Positions 34,558 through 43,600 of a stretch of DNA of 64,000 nt are shown here, piece after piece. The position numbers and the translations under genes are program-made. The DNA is from Heterotrichella gracilis (Eukaryota; Sar; Xanthophyceae; Tribonematales; Xanthonemataceae), in the NCBI GenBank assembly GCA_032358255.1, contig JAULBX010009880.1, positions 1-64,000 on the forward strand, read 5' to 3'. Numbering within the stretch: the stretch's first letter is position 1; each line of letters starts with the position of its first letter. The notes under the pieces are model-generated. The model searched no databases. It was not told the origin of the DNA and saw nothing but the letters and a program-made list of their open reading frames with translations.

Positions 34558-34745
34558 GCGGACTAAAATTTAAACAACCCAGAGTTTCATTGGTTAGATC
34601 ATTTTTGAATAAAGACATGTAGTAAAATTTGAAACTTAAACAAAAAACCAAAAGAAAAAAATAATAGTCCTTTTTTTACTTTGAAGCATAAATTGACTAA
34701 TTTTGCTCCCATACGATTTAGCTTGAATTGAATTAATATAGGAGG

Positions 34746-34876
34746 TGGTAAATTCGGTGACCTTTGAATTTACCAAGCTCCGAAACCAAGACTGGCAGGG
34801 CGATGAAGTGTTAGTTACAAATCCCCCCCTGACCGCCAAAGAAAAAACCCTTGAAAGCTACGTCTTTCAAGGGTTT
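34746..34876 (+). ncRNA. structured site: hairpin, ...GACCGCCA end and terminator
   Basis: TGGTAAATTC (34746-34755) pairs with GAATTTACCA (34766-34775) around a 10-nt loop. About 60 nt later the sequence ends CCCTGACCGCCA at 34838 and a strong terminator follows (34845-34857 with 34864-34876). This looks like the 3' end of a tRNA-type gene plus terminator, but no tRNA cloverleaf folds, so it may be a half site left by integration or another small RNA. The rest of 34558-35022 shows nothing else. Confidence 0.35.
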
Positions 34877-35022
34877 TTCATTTTTCAACCACCTAAATAA
34901 AGGCTTGAAGTACGGAAATAGAGTACGGAAATTAAAAATTTCTTTTAAATTTAATGTTTTGCGGGGAAACAGACAGGCAATTCCTGTTTTTATGAAAAAC
35001 CTATATTAAATACTTTTAAAAT

Positions 35023-35877
35023 ATGAATGATTTAATGCTATTTCTTGTTTTAGTTTGCCTTTCATCTCTATTGACAGGCCTCATTATGCCCTCACTTTTT
35101 GCGGGAATTTTTAAAGCTAATAACAGTCGTACCAGAATATCAATTGTATTTGGAAGTTTAAGCATACTGTTTTTCGCGCTTTTCGGCATTACTATAGATT
35201 ATGACGCGAGTTCAGGTAGGTTGCCTGAAAATTCAGATGTCGTAGTTAATAAATCAAAAGTAAGTGAATCATCTCCAAAACCTAGTAGTTCTCCAACAAA
35301 CGTGCAACAAATTGACTATAGCAGTTTCACTTATTATCTGCCAGAGAGTAATTATTTTTATAAAGTAAAAATAACAGAAATAAAAACAAGAATAGCAAAA
35401 GAAGTTTTTGAATCACGGCCAGATCAATACGCTTCATCAATTAAACTTGATGGCTATTATTTGAGTTTAAAATACACAATTACTAATCCATATAGTAAAG
35501 AAATGTTAATGCCTGTACCTGATTACTATTACATCACCTCTTATAATAATGAACCATTTTCTACCTCTACTACATTTCACCGAGATTGCGAATGTGAAAT
35601 TGACAACAGTACTGATGTCTTTACTGAAAAAGGGAAAGAACTTTGGAAGATTTCTGAAGGAAAATGTGGAAATGGCGACCCGTGTGTTAGGTTTAAAGCC
35701 AATGAAACAAAAACCTTTGTCATAAAATTTTCAGATCCAATTTTTGCAAACGTAAAAAAATTGGCATTCAGGGGATTTGATTTTAATTGGAAAAATCCGT
35801 CGTATACTCGACCAAAAGACAAGGCTTTGGTTATTGACATTAATAAAAAACAGATAACTGGAGAGATTAAATTCTAA
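35023..35877 (+). CDS. membrane-anchored hypothetical protein
   Basis: 284 residues. Two N-terminal helices (about residues 4-26 and 39-57) are followed by a low-complexity Ser/Pro/Asn linker and a beta-rich outer domain with four Cys (HRDCECEID, KCGNGDPCVRF). It lies 49 bp before the AbiC-like gene, same strand. Unknown family. Confidence 0.55.
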   Translation: MNDLMLFLVLVCLSSLLTGLIMPSLFAGIFKANNSRTRISIVFGSLSILFFALFGITIDYDASSGRLPENSDVVVNKSKVSESSPKPSSSPTNVQQIDYSSFTYYLPESNYFYKVKITEIKTRIAKEVFESRPDQYASSIKLDGYYLSLKYTITNPYSKEMLMPVPDYYYITSYNNEPFSTSTTFHRDCECEIDNSTDVFTEKGKELWKISEGKCGNGDPCVRFKANETKTFVIKFSDPIFANVKKLAFRGFDFNWKNPSYTRPKDKALVIDINKKQITGEIKF

Positions 35878-35926
35878 TTCGGCAATACAAATCTGAATTT
35901 AAATAGTACAACAGCAGTCAAAAAAA

Positions 35927-37165
35927 ATGGAACAAGAAAAAAATACTGATCATTTAAAAAAAGATGATACACGATTAGGAATTACATCTGTTTGCATTTT
36001 CCTTCTAATTATAGGTCTTTGGTTATTTACTTTGTTGACTCTAAAAGGCAAAACAGAAACTGCCAGAGGTACTTTTGGTGATATGTTTGGGGGCGTTAAT
36101 GCGCTTTTCTCTGGACTTGCGTTCGGCGGAATTATTATAACTATTTTATTACAAAGAAAAGAACTGGCACTCCAAAGAGAAGAATTAAAGGATACCAGAG
36201 AAGAATTAAGGCGCACCGCTGATGCTCAAGATGTACAAAATACAGTTTTATTGAGTCAGCAATATCAAACTACCTTTTTTAATTTATTATCCGGCCACAC
36301 AACATTAATCAACAGTATAAGTTTCAGTAAAAATAGTGGGCATGAAGGATTAGCAGGATTTTACACAGATATTCATAGGGAAACAAAAGACTACAGTATA
36401 AGGATAAATAGAAAATCATTCCAAGAATGGCAATTTACTTCAAGAAACCCAGTATATTTATTAGAAAATAATCATCATTTTTTTGATTCCGTTTTCGGAG
36501 ACCTAATTACATTAATGAAATTTATTGACGAAAAATTACGAGACGATTTATATTATGAAATTTTGTATAACCATTTGACAATTTACGAGAAGTACCTGAT
36601 CGGATTGTATTCCGACTGCTTTAAAAATGTATATACTGAATTTATTACTAAACACAAATTTGAACTTAACAAGTATTATATTGGACAAAATGTAAAATAT
36701 AAGCTCAGCCCCGAAACGTACTTTCCTTCAATTTCGATTTCCAGGAACTCAGTAAATAGATTGTTTATAACTCAAGCGACCTCTGAAAGCAAGTTCTTCG
36801 ATTTCTATTTGACTTGCAGTCGCGACTATTTTGGAGATGTTTTAACAATAGAAGAAGTGAAAGTTAGGGCGTACAAAAACTCGAATGAAGGGAGGGATAT
36901 TACAATCTTTACTCAAAATATTAAAAATGATTCCGCAGAACTAATTTTGGATAATACCTCATTCGATATACATTTAATGCCTTATCTCATGAGTAGCTTT
37001 CTTGACTGCGCCGATAGATTCTTCCATATTGATTTTTCCTTTTTGTTTGTTTATCAATCACAAAAGTTCTCAGTTTCCTATCGTATGGATATAACCAGTC
37101 AAAATGAAACTCGGGAGTTATCAAAAACAAGTGAAAAAACGTTTTCAATCACACATGAGAGATAA
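35927..37165 (+). CDS. putative AbiC-like abortive infection protein
   Basis: 412 residues. Two N-terminal helices (about 20-40 and 58-76) include GTFGDMFGGVNALFSGLAF, followed by a coiled coil (LALQREELKDTREELRR) and QQYQTTFFNLLSGHT. This is the hallmark of the putative phage abortive infection protein family (putAbiC). It sits next to the tyrosine recombinase of the virus-like element, where elements often carry defence cargo. Mechanism unknown. Confidence 0.75.
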   Translation: MEQEKNTDHLKKDDTRLGITSVCIFLLIIGLWLFTLLTLKGKTETARGTFGDMFGGVNALFSGLAFGGIIITILLQRKELALQREELKDTREELRRTADAQDVQNTVLLSQQYQTTFFNLLSGHTTLINSISFSKNSGHEGLAGFYTDIHRETKDYSIRINRKSFQEWQFTSRNPVYLLENNHHFFDSVFGDLITLMKFIDEKLRDDLYYEILYNHLTIYEKYLIGLYSDCFKNVYTEFITKHKFELNKYYIGQNVKYKLSPETYFPSISISRNSVNRLFITQATSESKFFDFYLTCSRDYFGDVLTIEEVKVRAYKNSNEGRDITIFTQNIKNDSAELILDNTSFDIHLMPYLMSSFLDCADRFFHIDFSFLFVYQSQKFSVSYRMDITSQNETRELSKTSEKTFSITHER

Positions 37166-37235
37166 TTATTTTTCTGAAATTTTAATTGAAAATATCTCTA
37201 ACTCAATTAACTTGTTGATAATTTCAAAGCCAAAC

Positions 37236-38555
37236 TTAATTTTTTTTCTTGAATACCGAAAAATTCTCTTTAGCCGCATCCCTAGTCACTTCTTTATCTT
37301 GGTAGTGTTTGACGGTCATTGAAATATTTTTATGGTTTGTTAAAGCAGTGGATGCAGCTCCAAATTGATTTAAGGCACTAGTCATGTAAGTTTTTCTTAA
37401 ATTTCTGTATGTGACTTCCCGACCTGTATTTAATTGTTTATAGTAGTGCGTAAATGCACCACTAATTATCCGCGCTACATTTGATCTTTTCAAGTTGTCT
37501 TCAGGAGCGATAATATATTTATCTGATCCTTTATACTTCTCGTATCCCAATTCGAGAAGCAACTCAGCTAACTCATGAGTTATAGCAAAGTGTTTAAATA
37601 TTCGCTCTTTTGCACTAGTTTTATTGCTATTAGCGCTATCAATTTTATAGTCAATAGCTTTTAACGTATCAAATTTTTCATCTATTCCAAGAATTACATC
37701 TGTCCATTTTAGTTCAACTACATCTTCACTCCTACCCCCAGTAAAAAGTCCAAGACGAAAGGCGAATTTAAGCCAAGGCTTAAACCAAGTCGTTGTTCTA
37801 TCATTAACCCGACCCTTTTGTTTTCTTTTTTCAATACCATTTTCCGGAGTAATAATTTTCAATAGGTCATTAAATTCATTTTCCCTAACAGAGGTTACTT
37901 TTGGAGTGACGAGTAGAGAAATGACACCGTAGAATGGATTTTTGTAATCCAGTTTGAATTGTTCAATAATGTGACTTGTGAATGTTCGCAATAAAGCCAT
38001 TCTATTATTGTATGTCTTGTTAGCTAGATTCAAATCTTTTAAAAAGTAATCATGAACATAGCCAACCATTTCGTCGTTGACTTCTACAAATTTTAGAATG
38101 TTCGTATTGATATTGTTTAGCCGGAGTGCTTTTAAGAAAAGTTCAAAAGCTAAGTCAACTTTACGAATATGGTCTGGATCTCTTTTTTTTTGTTTGTGTG
38201 GTGGAACACCTTCGTTATTTAAAAAACCTATATAGTATGCAAAACACTCAATTAACCTTTCAGGCACATTTTCAGTTTTTATTATCGCGACCTTTTGGTA
38301 AGAATTAGCAACTAACTCCTGTTTAAATTCTTGAAACATCCTAGAAGCGTCAATGAAATTCTCAGCATTCAAGACCTTTGGTACAGTACCATGCTCCGTT
38401 CCAGCAATATGTATTCTTGCTTTGTAAACTAATTTGTCACACTTACATTTTGCATCTTTATCTGATGAGTAATACTTTTTGCAACCATTGCAGTACAGAA
38501 AAAGACCACTAGGACGGTCTTTGTAAGGGAGTTTTGGATTTTGGATCTGTTTCAT
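37236..38555 (-). CDS. int: tyrosine recombinase (integrase)
   Basis: 439 residues. A Cys4 zinc knuckle stands near the start (CNGCKKYY ... DAKCKCDK), then a SAM-like core-binding domain, then the catalytic domain: LFTGGRSEDVVELKW (first Arg, near 273), TYRNLRKTYMTS (second Arg, near 385), TNHKNISMTVKHYQDKE (His and the nucleophile Tyr, near 416). Overlaps the upstream small gene by 47 bp. It should catalyse integration and excision of the element. Confidence 0.9.
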   Translation of the reverse strand: MKQIQNPKLPYKDRPSGLFLYCNGCKKYYSSDKDAKCKCDKLVYKARIHIAGTEHGTVPKVLNAENFIDASRMFQEFKQELVANSYQKVAIIKTENVPERLIECFAYYIGFLNNEGVPPHKQKKRDPDHIRKVDLAFELFLKALRLNNINTNILKFVEVNDEMVGYVHDYFLKDLNLANKTYNNRMALLRTFTSHIIEQFKLDYKNPFYGVISLLVTPKVTSVRENEFNDLLKIITPENGIEKRKQKGRVNDRTTTWFKPWLKFAFRLGLFTGGRSEDVVELKWTDVILGIDEKFDTLKAIDYKIDSANSNKTSAKERIFKHFAITHELAELLLELGYEKYKGSDKYIIAPEDNLKRSNVARIISGAFTHYYKQLNTGREVTYRNLRKTYMTSALNQFGAASTALTNHKNISMTVKHYQDKEVTRDAAKENFSVFKKKN

Positions 38556-38850
38556 ATTTGGATAAATATTTATTTACTATTTCACTTTCAGGTTTGTATT
38601 TTCTATTGGCTTTCTCTGAAATTTTTGCCTGTATAGTTTTAGGTAGATCTTTTATAAATTCAAACGCTTTATCAAATGTAACTAATTGATTATCAATATA
38701 CTGTGTTAAAAAATGTTTAGAAACATATTTGTTTAACCCAAATGGAATTATCGCAAAATTATTACGTCTACACCATTTTTTCACTGAGCGTTCATCACTG
38801 TAGCCCAGCAAATCCATAAGTTCAAGAATATCTATCAAGTCCTCTTTCAT
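38509..38850 (-). CDS. helix-turn-helix protein, excisionase-like
   Basis: 113 residues. LMDLLGYSDERSVKKWCRRNN followed by VSKHFLTQYIDNQL is a MerR/excisionase-type HTH, as in directionality factors. Its end overlaps the start of the integrase gene. A role in excision is inferred. Confidence 0.6.
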   Translation of the reverse strand: MKEDLIDILELMDLLGYSDERSVKKWCRRNNFAIIPFGLNKYVSKHFLTQYIDNQLVTFDKAFEFIKDLPKTIQAKISEKANRKYKPESEIVNKYLSKYETDPKSKTPLQRPS

Positions 38851-38869
38851 TACTCTTTTTAGTTAAAAA

Positions 38870-40675
38870 TTATCGCGCTCTGAATCCAAGCCAACTGCCT
38901 GCTTTACTCGCCAACACTTCCTCCCAGGTACATTCCTCTTCCAAATCAATCAAAGGAATGCGACCATTGTTGGATGAATAGTAGCCCTGCACTTCAAATC
39001 TTTTAATCCATTTTTGAAAATACACAGTACCCTCTTCCCTTGTTTTAAATAGGGCATCACCAGGCATTCTGATGGTAAAGCCGTCAGGCGAAAGGATGTC
39101 GTAGAGTATTTTATTTTTAAGTGTATTTGATGATTTAGGTTTTCCTTCGAAACCCGCAGCTTGGTCATTTTGGAAAATATCCATTTCTCCACCTTGGTTA
39201 AATCTGCCAAACTGAACGGCCTTACCTTTTTCAGGGACTTCGATGACAACGTCAACATTATGTTGAGAGGCATTGTTGCCTTTGTGTGAGCCTGACTTAG
39301 TTGTTTGAAAAATTTGAATGAATGAAATCTCAGGATAGTTGTTTTTGAGTATTTCGAGATCCTCGGATGAAAGTTCCAATTTGTTTACACTGTCAAGGAA
39401 AACAAAATCGTATTGGGATACATCTTCCGGCAATGTTCCGCTAACAAATAAATTAGGGTGCGCTACACTTGTTGCTTTTAGTTTCTCCTGTAAAGTATAA
39501 TCCAAGCCTTCTTCTTTTGCTACATAAAGTACTTTGCCGTGATTTCTGGCTAAATACCCTGCGAAGTCAATACACAGAAAGGACTTACCCATTTTTGGTT
39601 TTCCAAATACCATAACTGAAAAACCTCTCGATGGATCACCAATTAGATTGAGATACTTTCCTTTAAACCCAAGTGTTTGAAATTGCATTTCATTAAAGTC
39701 GATGCTATTCATTACACCAGATCTTTGTGAATTATTTTTTATTCCTTCAGTTCCATCAAGACCACTAAATTCCTCGCTGAATCCGTTTACCGACTGACAG
39801 CCACAATCTCCTAACACACCATTCAAACCGTTTAATTCTGTCTCTTCGATGCTGAGAATCTTTTGAACACTGCTTTTTATATAAGTGTTGAGATTTGAGT
39901 ACATTGAATCATATACCTTGTAATATTTATCAGTTTTGTTCACCTTGCCCTTTTCCATTGATCTTTTCATGGCCTGCACTAAAAGACGAGCTTTTTCTTT
40001 TACTCCAAATTTTCCATTAAGACTTATGTAACGTTTAATCAATGCAACAGAAGGCATGATTTTTTGAGAAGCAATAATGTCTTTAAATTCTGTTATGGTT
40101 TTATTATTCAATTCCACAGGAATTGATTTGCCCATAGAGTTGTAAACTCTAACTAGGTTCTCCTGGATATAATTAATTTGTTTTTGGTAGGGGGATGTTT
40201 TCCGAATGCGCTTTTCAATAATAGAACGATGGAGAGCATTGAGAAATCGTAAAAAATCTTCTTTTGTTTTTCTCTTACCGTTGAAGGAAAGAAAACGTCT
40301 TATGAATTTTATTTCGTCCGGGATGCGCTCAACCATTTCTGTATGTGCTTCCTCGTCAATAGGGGGAGCCGATTCCTTATGACTTGTCTTTAATATTTTT
40401 TTATTGGTAGGTCTGTTTTCAGAACTAGTCGAAGGTTTAGTTTCTTTCTTGGAAACTGATTTTTGTGTTTGTTTTGAGAATTCCAAATACTCATCAAGTT
40501 TCAAAAAGATCATATCAATTACCTTACGGGTACTTTCACCATTATCGTAGGCTTTCCAATTATCCATGTTTTCAGTGGACTTTAATATAAAGTCATGTCC
40601 TTTTTTTAAGGTTTCAGGTAAAGTGGAAATATTTACCCCTTTCATTGTATCGAAATAATTTTTTGTAGTTAACAT
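38870..40675 (-). CDS. RecA/DnaB-like ATPase
   Basis: 601 residues. Two copies of a helical module of about 60 residues (IKFIRRFLSFNGKRKTKEDF and VALIKRYISLNGKFGVKEKA) come first, then a linker with LNGLNG and LDGTEG, then a P-loop domain: Walker A VMVFGKPKMGKSFLCIDFAG near residue 355 and Walker B YDFVFLDSVNK. The core resembles RadA, KaiC or DnaB ATPases more than FtsK/HerA packaging motors. It may serve replication; packaging is a second possibility. Confidence 0.7.
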   Translation of the reverse strand: MLTTKNYFDTMKGVNISTLPETLKKGHDFILKSTENMDNWKAYDNGESTRKVIDMIFLKLDEYLEFSKQTQKSVSKKETKPSTSSENRPTNKKILKTSHKESAPPIDEEAHTEMVERIPDEIKFIRRFLSFNGKRKTKEDFLRFLNALHRSIIEKRIRKTSPYQKQINYIQENLVRVYNSMGKSIPVELNNKTITEFKDIIASQKIMPSVALIKRYISLNGKFGVKEKARLLVQAMKRSMEKGKVNKTDKYYKVYDSMYSNLNTYIKSSVQKILSIEETELNGLNGVLGDCGCQSVNGFSEEFSGLDGTEGIKNNSQRSGVMNSIDFNEMQFQTLGFKGKYLNLIGDPSRGFSVMVFGKPKMGKSFLCIDFAGYLARNHGKVLYVAKEEGLDYTLQEKLKATSVAHPNLFVSGTLPEDVSQYDFVFLDSVNKLELSSEDLEILKNNYPEISFIQIFQTTKSGSHKGNNASQHNVDVVIEVPEKGKAVQFGRFNQGGEMDIFQNDQAAGFEGKPKSSNTLKNKILYDILSPDGFTIRMPGDALFKTREEGTVYFQKWIKRFEVQGYYSSNNGRIPLIDLEEECTWEEVLASKAGSWLGFRAR

Positions 40676-40694
40676 GGTATGATTTTTTTAAGGG

Positions 40695-43600
40695 TTAAGC
40701 TGCCATTTCAAAAAGGAGTACAAGTGCTTCTGCTTCCAAATCCAAGAGCCGGATGCGTTCTAATTCAGTTTCATCTTCATCTGTGGGAGGCACTATTTTT
40801 TTTCTGTTGGATATACGCTCGGCATTTGTTTTAATATGTGCTAATTGATTTTGACCAAGCGCAATACTTACACTGTGTTTGCTTTGTAAAATTTTAGCCA
40901 AGTCCTCGATGTTTTCTTCAGGCAAAGTAGCCTGCATTTTGTCAGCCGAGGTTTCAAATTTATTATTGGTGATAAGCGGCCATATTTCCTGATCCATATA
41001 TATAGCACCACCTCTTGATCTTGCTGAAGGAACAATTATCGAATACTTATTTCCGGCCTTAAAAAAGGCGATCTCACTAGAACCAAAAAGGGCTGTTCCA
41101 TTGGTCATAGATTTTAAAAGTGGCAAGGCTTTGAGAATTGGAACATCTACTTTCTGTTTTGCTACTTCTTGTGGTCTCCATTCTTCAGGCATTAAAATTC
41201 CTTTTTTGGTATCTCCTGACAAGGTGGTGTAACTCACCAATTTTCCGGTATCACCGCTGAATGCCTGTAAGAGGTTTCCGGTAATGAGATACCGAATGCC
41301 TCTGTCTTTTGTTTTTTGTTTTATTTCTTCTTCCCATTCATCGAGTAGTTCGGTTGTTTCAGGAGTTTGGATATTAAAACTGGAAGATATGATAGCGGAA
41401 ATATCGTCGTTGAAACTTGCCGGTATAGAGAAATACTTACTGCTGCTTGCAATAGCAATTCTTATTTTAATTGCGCTCGGAGCGAAGGGATTTTTTTTCT
41501 TCTTATTAATTAATACTCCTAGAGAAACAGCAAGGGCAGTTTCAGTTCCGTTCTCAAAACTTACTATTGGAAAGGCGAGCTTGCGACCAATTACGAAAAA
41601 ACTAAGAATACGGCCTAAGTGTTGTTCTTTGTTTTTATAGGATTTGTCCAGTTGTGCTAATGCTTCTTCTCTGGCGGTGTTTAATTCCTTTTCCCGTTTT
41701 TTTATTTCCGCTTGGTATGCGCCTTGTCCTTGTTTCTCTAATGTAATTTGGACTTTCTTTTCATTCGGAATATCTTTTATTAGCTCGTCGTATTTATCAT
41801 TGGAATTATTTATTTCCAATTGCAGACGCTCTGCCATTGAATTTGAAAAGTCTTTTAGTAATTCCTTTTTATGTTCCTCCGAAGTTTTACCAGCTAAGGT
41901 TTCTTTTAAAAGATTTTCTAATTCTGTTTTCTTAAATGGTTTCTTTAGAATATTGGCGCTTACTTTTTCTAATATGCTATCATCCCCAAAAGCACTTTCT
42001 CCACCCTTACCCATTGTTTTAATACTGGATTCAATGGTTTCTGTTTTTAAATCCAAGGCTTCCACTTCCAAATCATACTCACCGATTTGTTTTAGGTATT
42101 CTACATAATCATTATAGCGTTCTGTAATTTCTGTATAAAACTCTGCTTGCATTTTAGTCGACAATACTGCCACACGGCCTGTTACTTTATGGGCTGCGTT
42201 CTCATTATCCTCTTCACTTTTTTCTTCTTCTCCATTTGAAGCTTCTAAATGCAAAGGATCTCCTAATAATTTATTGATCTCTTTGTTTTCAAGCAGATAT
42301 TCCTTTACGATCTTATCTCCGTATTTATTTAAGAAATCAGGTACGTCTAAAATTTTAATACTTTGTTTTTGATTAGAGGTGGTATTTGCATCCAGGGACT
42401 TTAATTTCTTTTGGAGCATCATCATTAAACGTTTCTCGGCTGAAATAGCTGATGTTACATAATCGTAAATAGGTCTGTAAATTTGTCCTGTGCGATCTGT
42501 TCTACCTCTTTTCTGAACTTCTATATTAATATCAAGTTCCGCTTGTAACACAATCATTACCCTTTGTTTGACTTCACTTTTAGGAACTTTCGGTGTGATG
42601 ATGGCATGTGCTGATTCACCGGTACTACCGGACTGATTAATCATTAGTACATCTATTTCATTGTTGTTAAACATCCGAAAGGCATCATTGGTGGCTATTT
42701 TTTTTCTGGAAGTAACCAGACCTTTGTTTCCTTTGGCATTAGGCTGTATGGAATATTTCCTACCTGTTACTTCCGCAACTCTGTAACCTGCACTTTCCAG
42801 TTTTTGCAAGATCATGTCAATAGGGCTAATTGAAATTCCTGTGCTAACTGAATTAATTTCAGCTAAAATTCTTGTGTATTCGCCTCTAGCATCTTCGTTT
42901 AATTCCGAGAGGTCGAACTTTTTATAAACGGATGCGCCATTCACATCCTTTTCAGTATAGCGCATGATGCCATTCAGTCCTCTGCGCAGCACTTCTGAAA
43001 AATCCATGTTGATTAAATCACCATCACCTACAGGAAGACCGCTATCGCTTTCCATCTGTTCTATAAAACTTCCCATTGTGGAGGCAAAAGCAATCACGGG
43101 CTTTTTTCCGTGTTTTAATCGTTCTATTGCCCTGTCTGCTACCGCATCGGCTTTAATGCTAAAAAGCATTTGATTAATGACATTAAAGACTTTAGAGAAA
43201 TAAGGAATGTTATCCACTCCTGCCTGTGAAGTGCCTTCTCTGAGAGTTACTTCTTTTCCTTCGGCTACTGCAATTTTATCCAACTCCTCAACGATCTTAT
43301 CAATATGCCTGGATTGAAAAGCGATTATGTCTCTTAGGATTTTCGTAACGTTATCCGCAATTTGGCAATGCTGCTGTTCTAATTTGTCGAGTGTTATGTA
43401 ATTTACCTCGACTCCCTCAAAACTTCTTTCCCTGCGAATCATTTGTCCTTCAGCAACTAATTGAGAGGATAATATTTCCTGCAATGCCACGCCTCCCTTT
43501 TGTATGGCTTCAATCAAATCGTCTTTGCTTAAGTTAGCCTCGCTGATTGCAGTTTTCATGGCGTAGATTGGCATATTATCAGGGCGTTTAGCAAAGGTTG

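Noticed and set aside
34746-34838. Intact tRNA gene
   Set aside because: Only the 3' end looks tRNA-like; no T-arm, anticodon arm or acceptor 5' strand can be paired.
34636-34839. Minus-strand frame of 67 codons
   Set aside because: It reads through a hairpin and has poor protein character; the region looks like structured RNA or an attachment site.
41644-42108. Plus-strand frame of 154 codons inside the helicase gene
   Set aside because: Antisense shadow; the opposite strand has clear helicase motifs and coiled coil.
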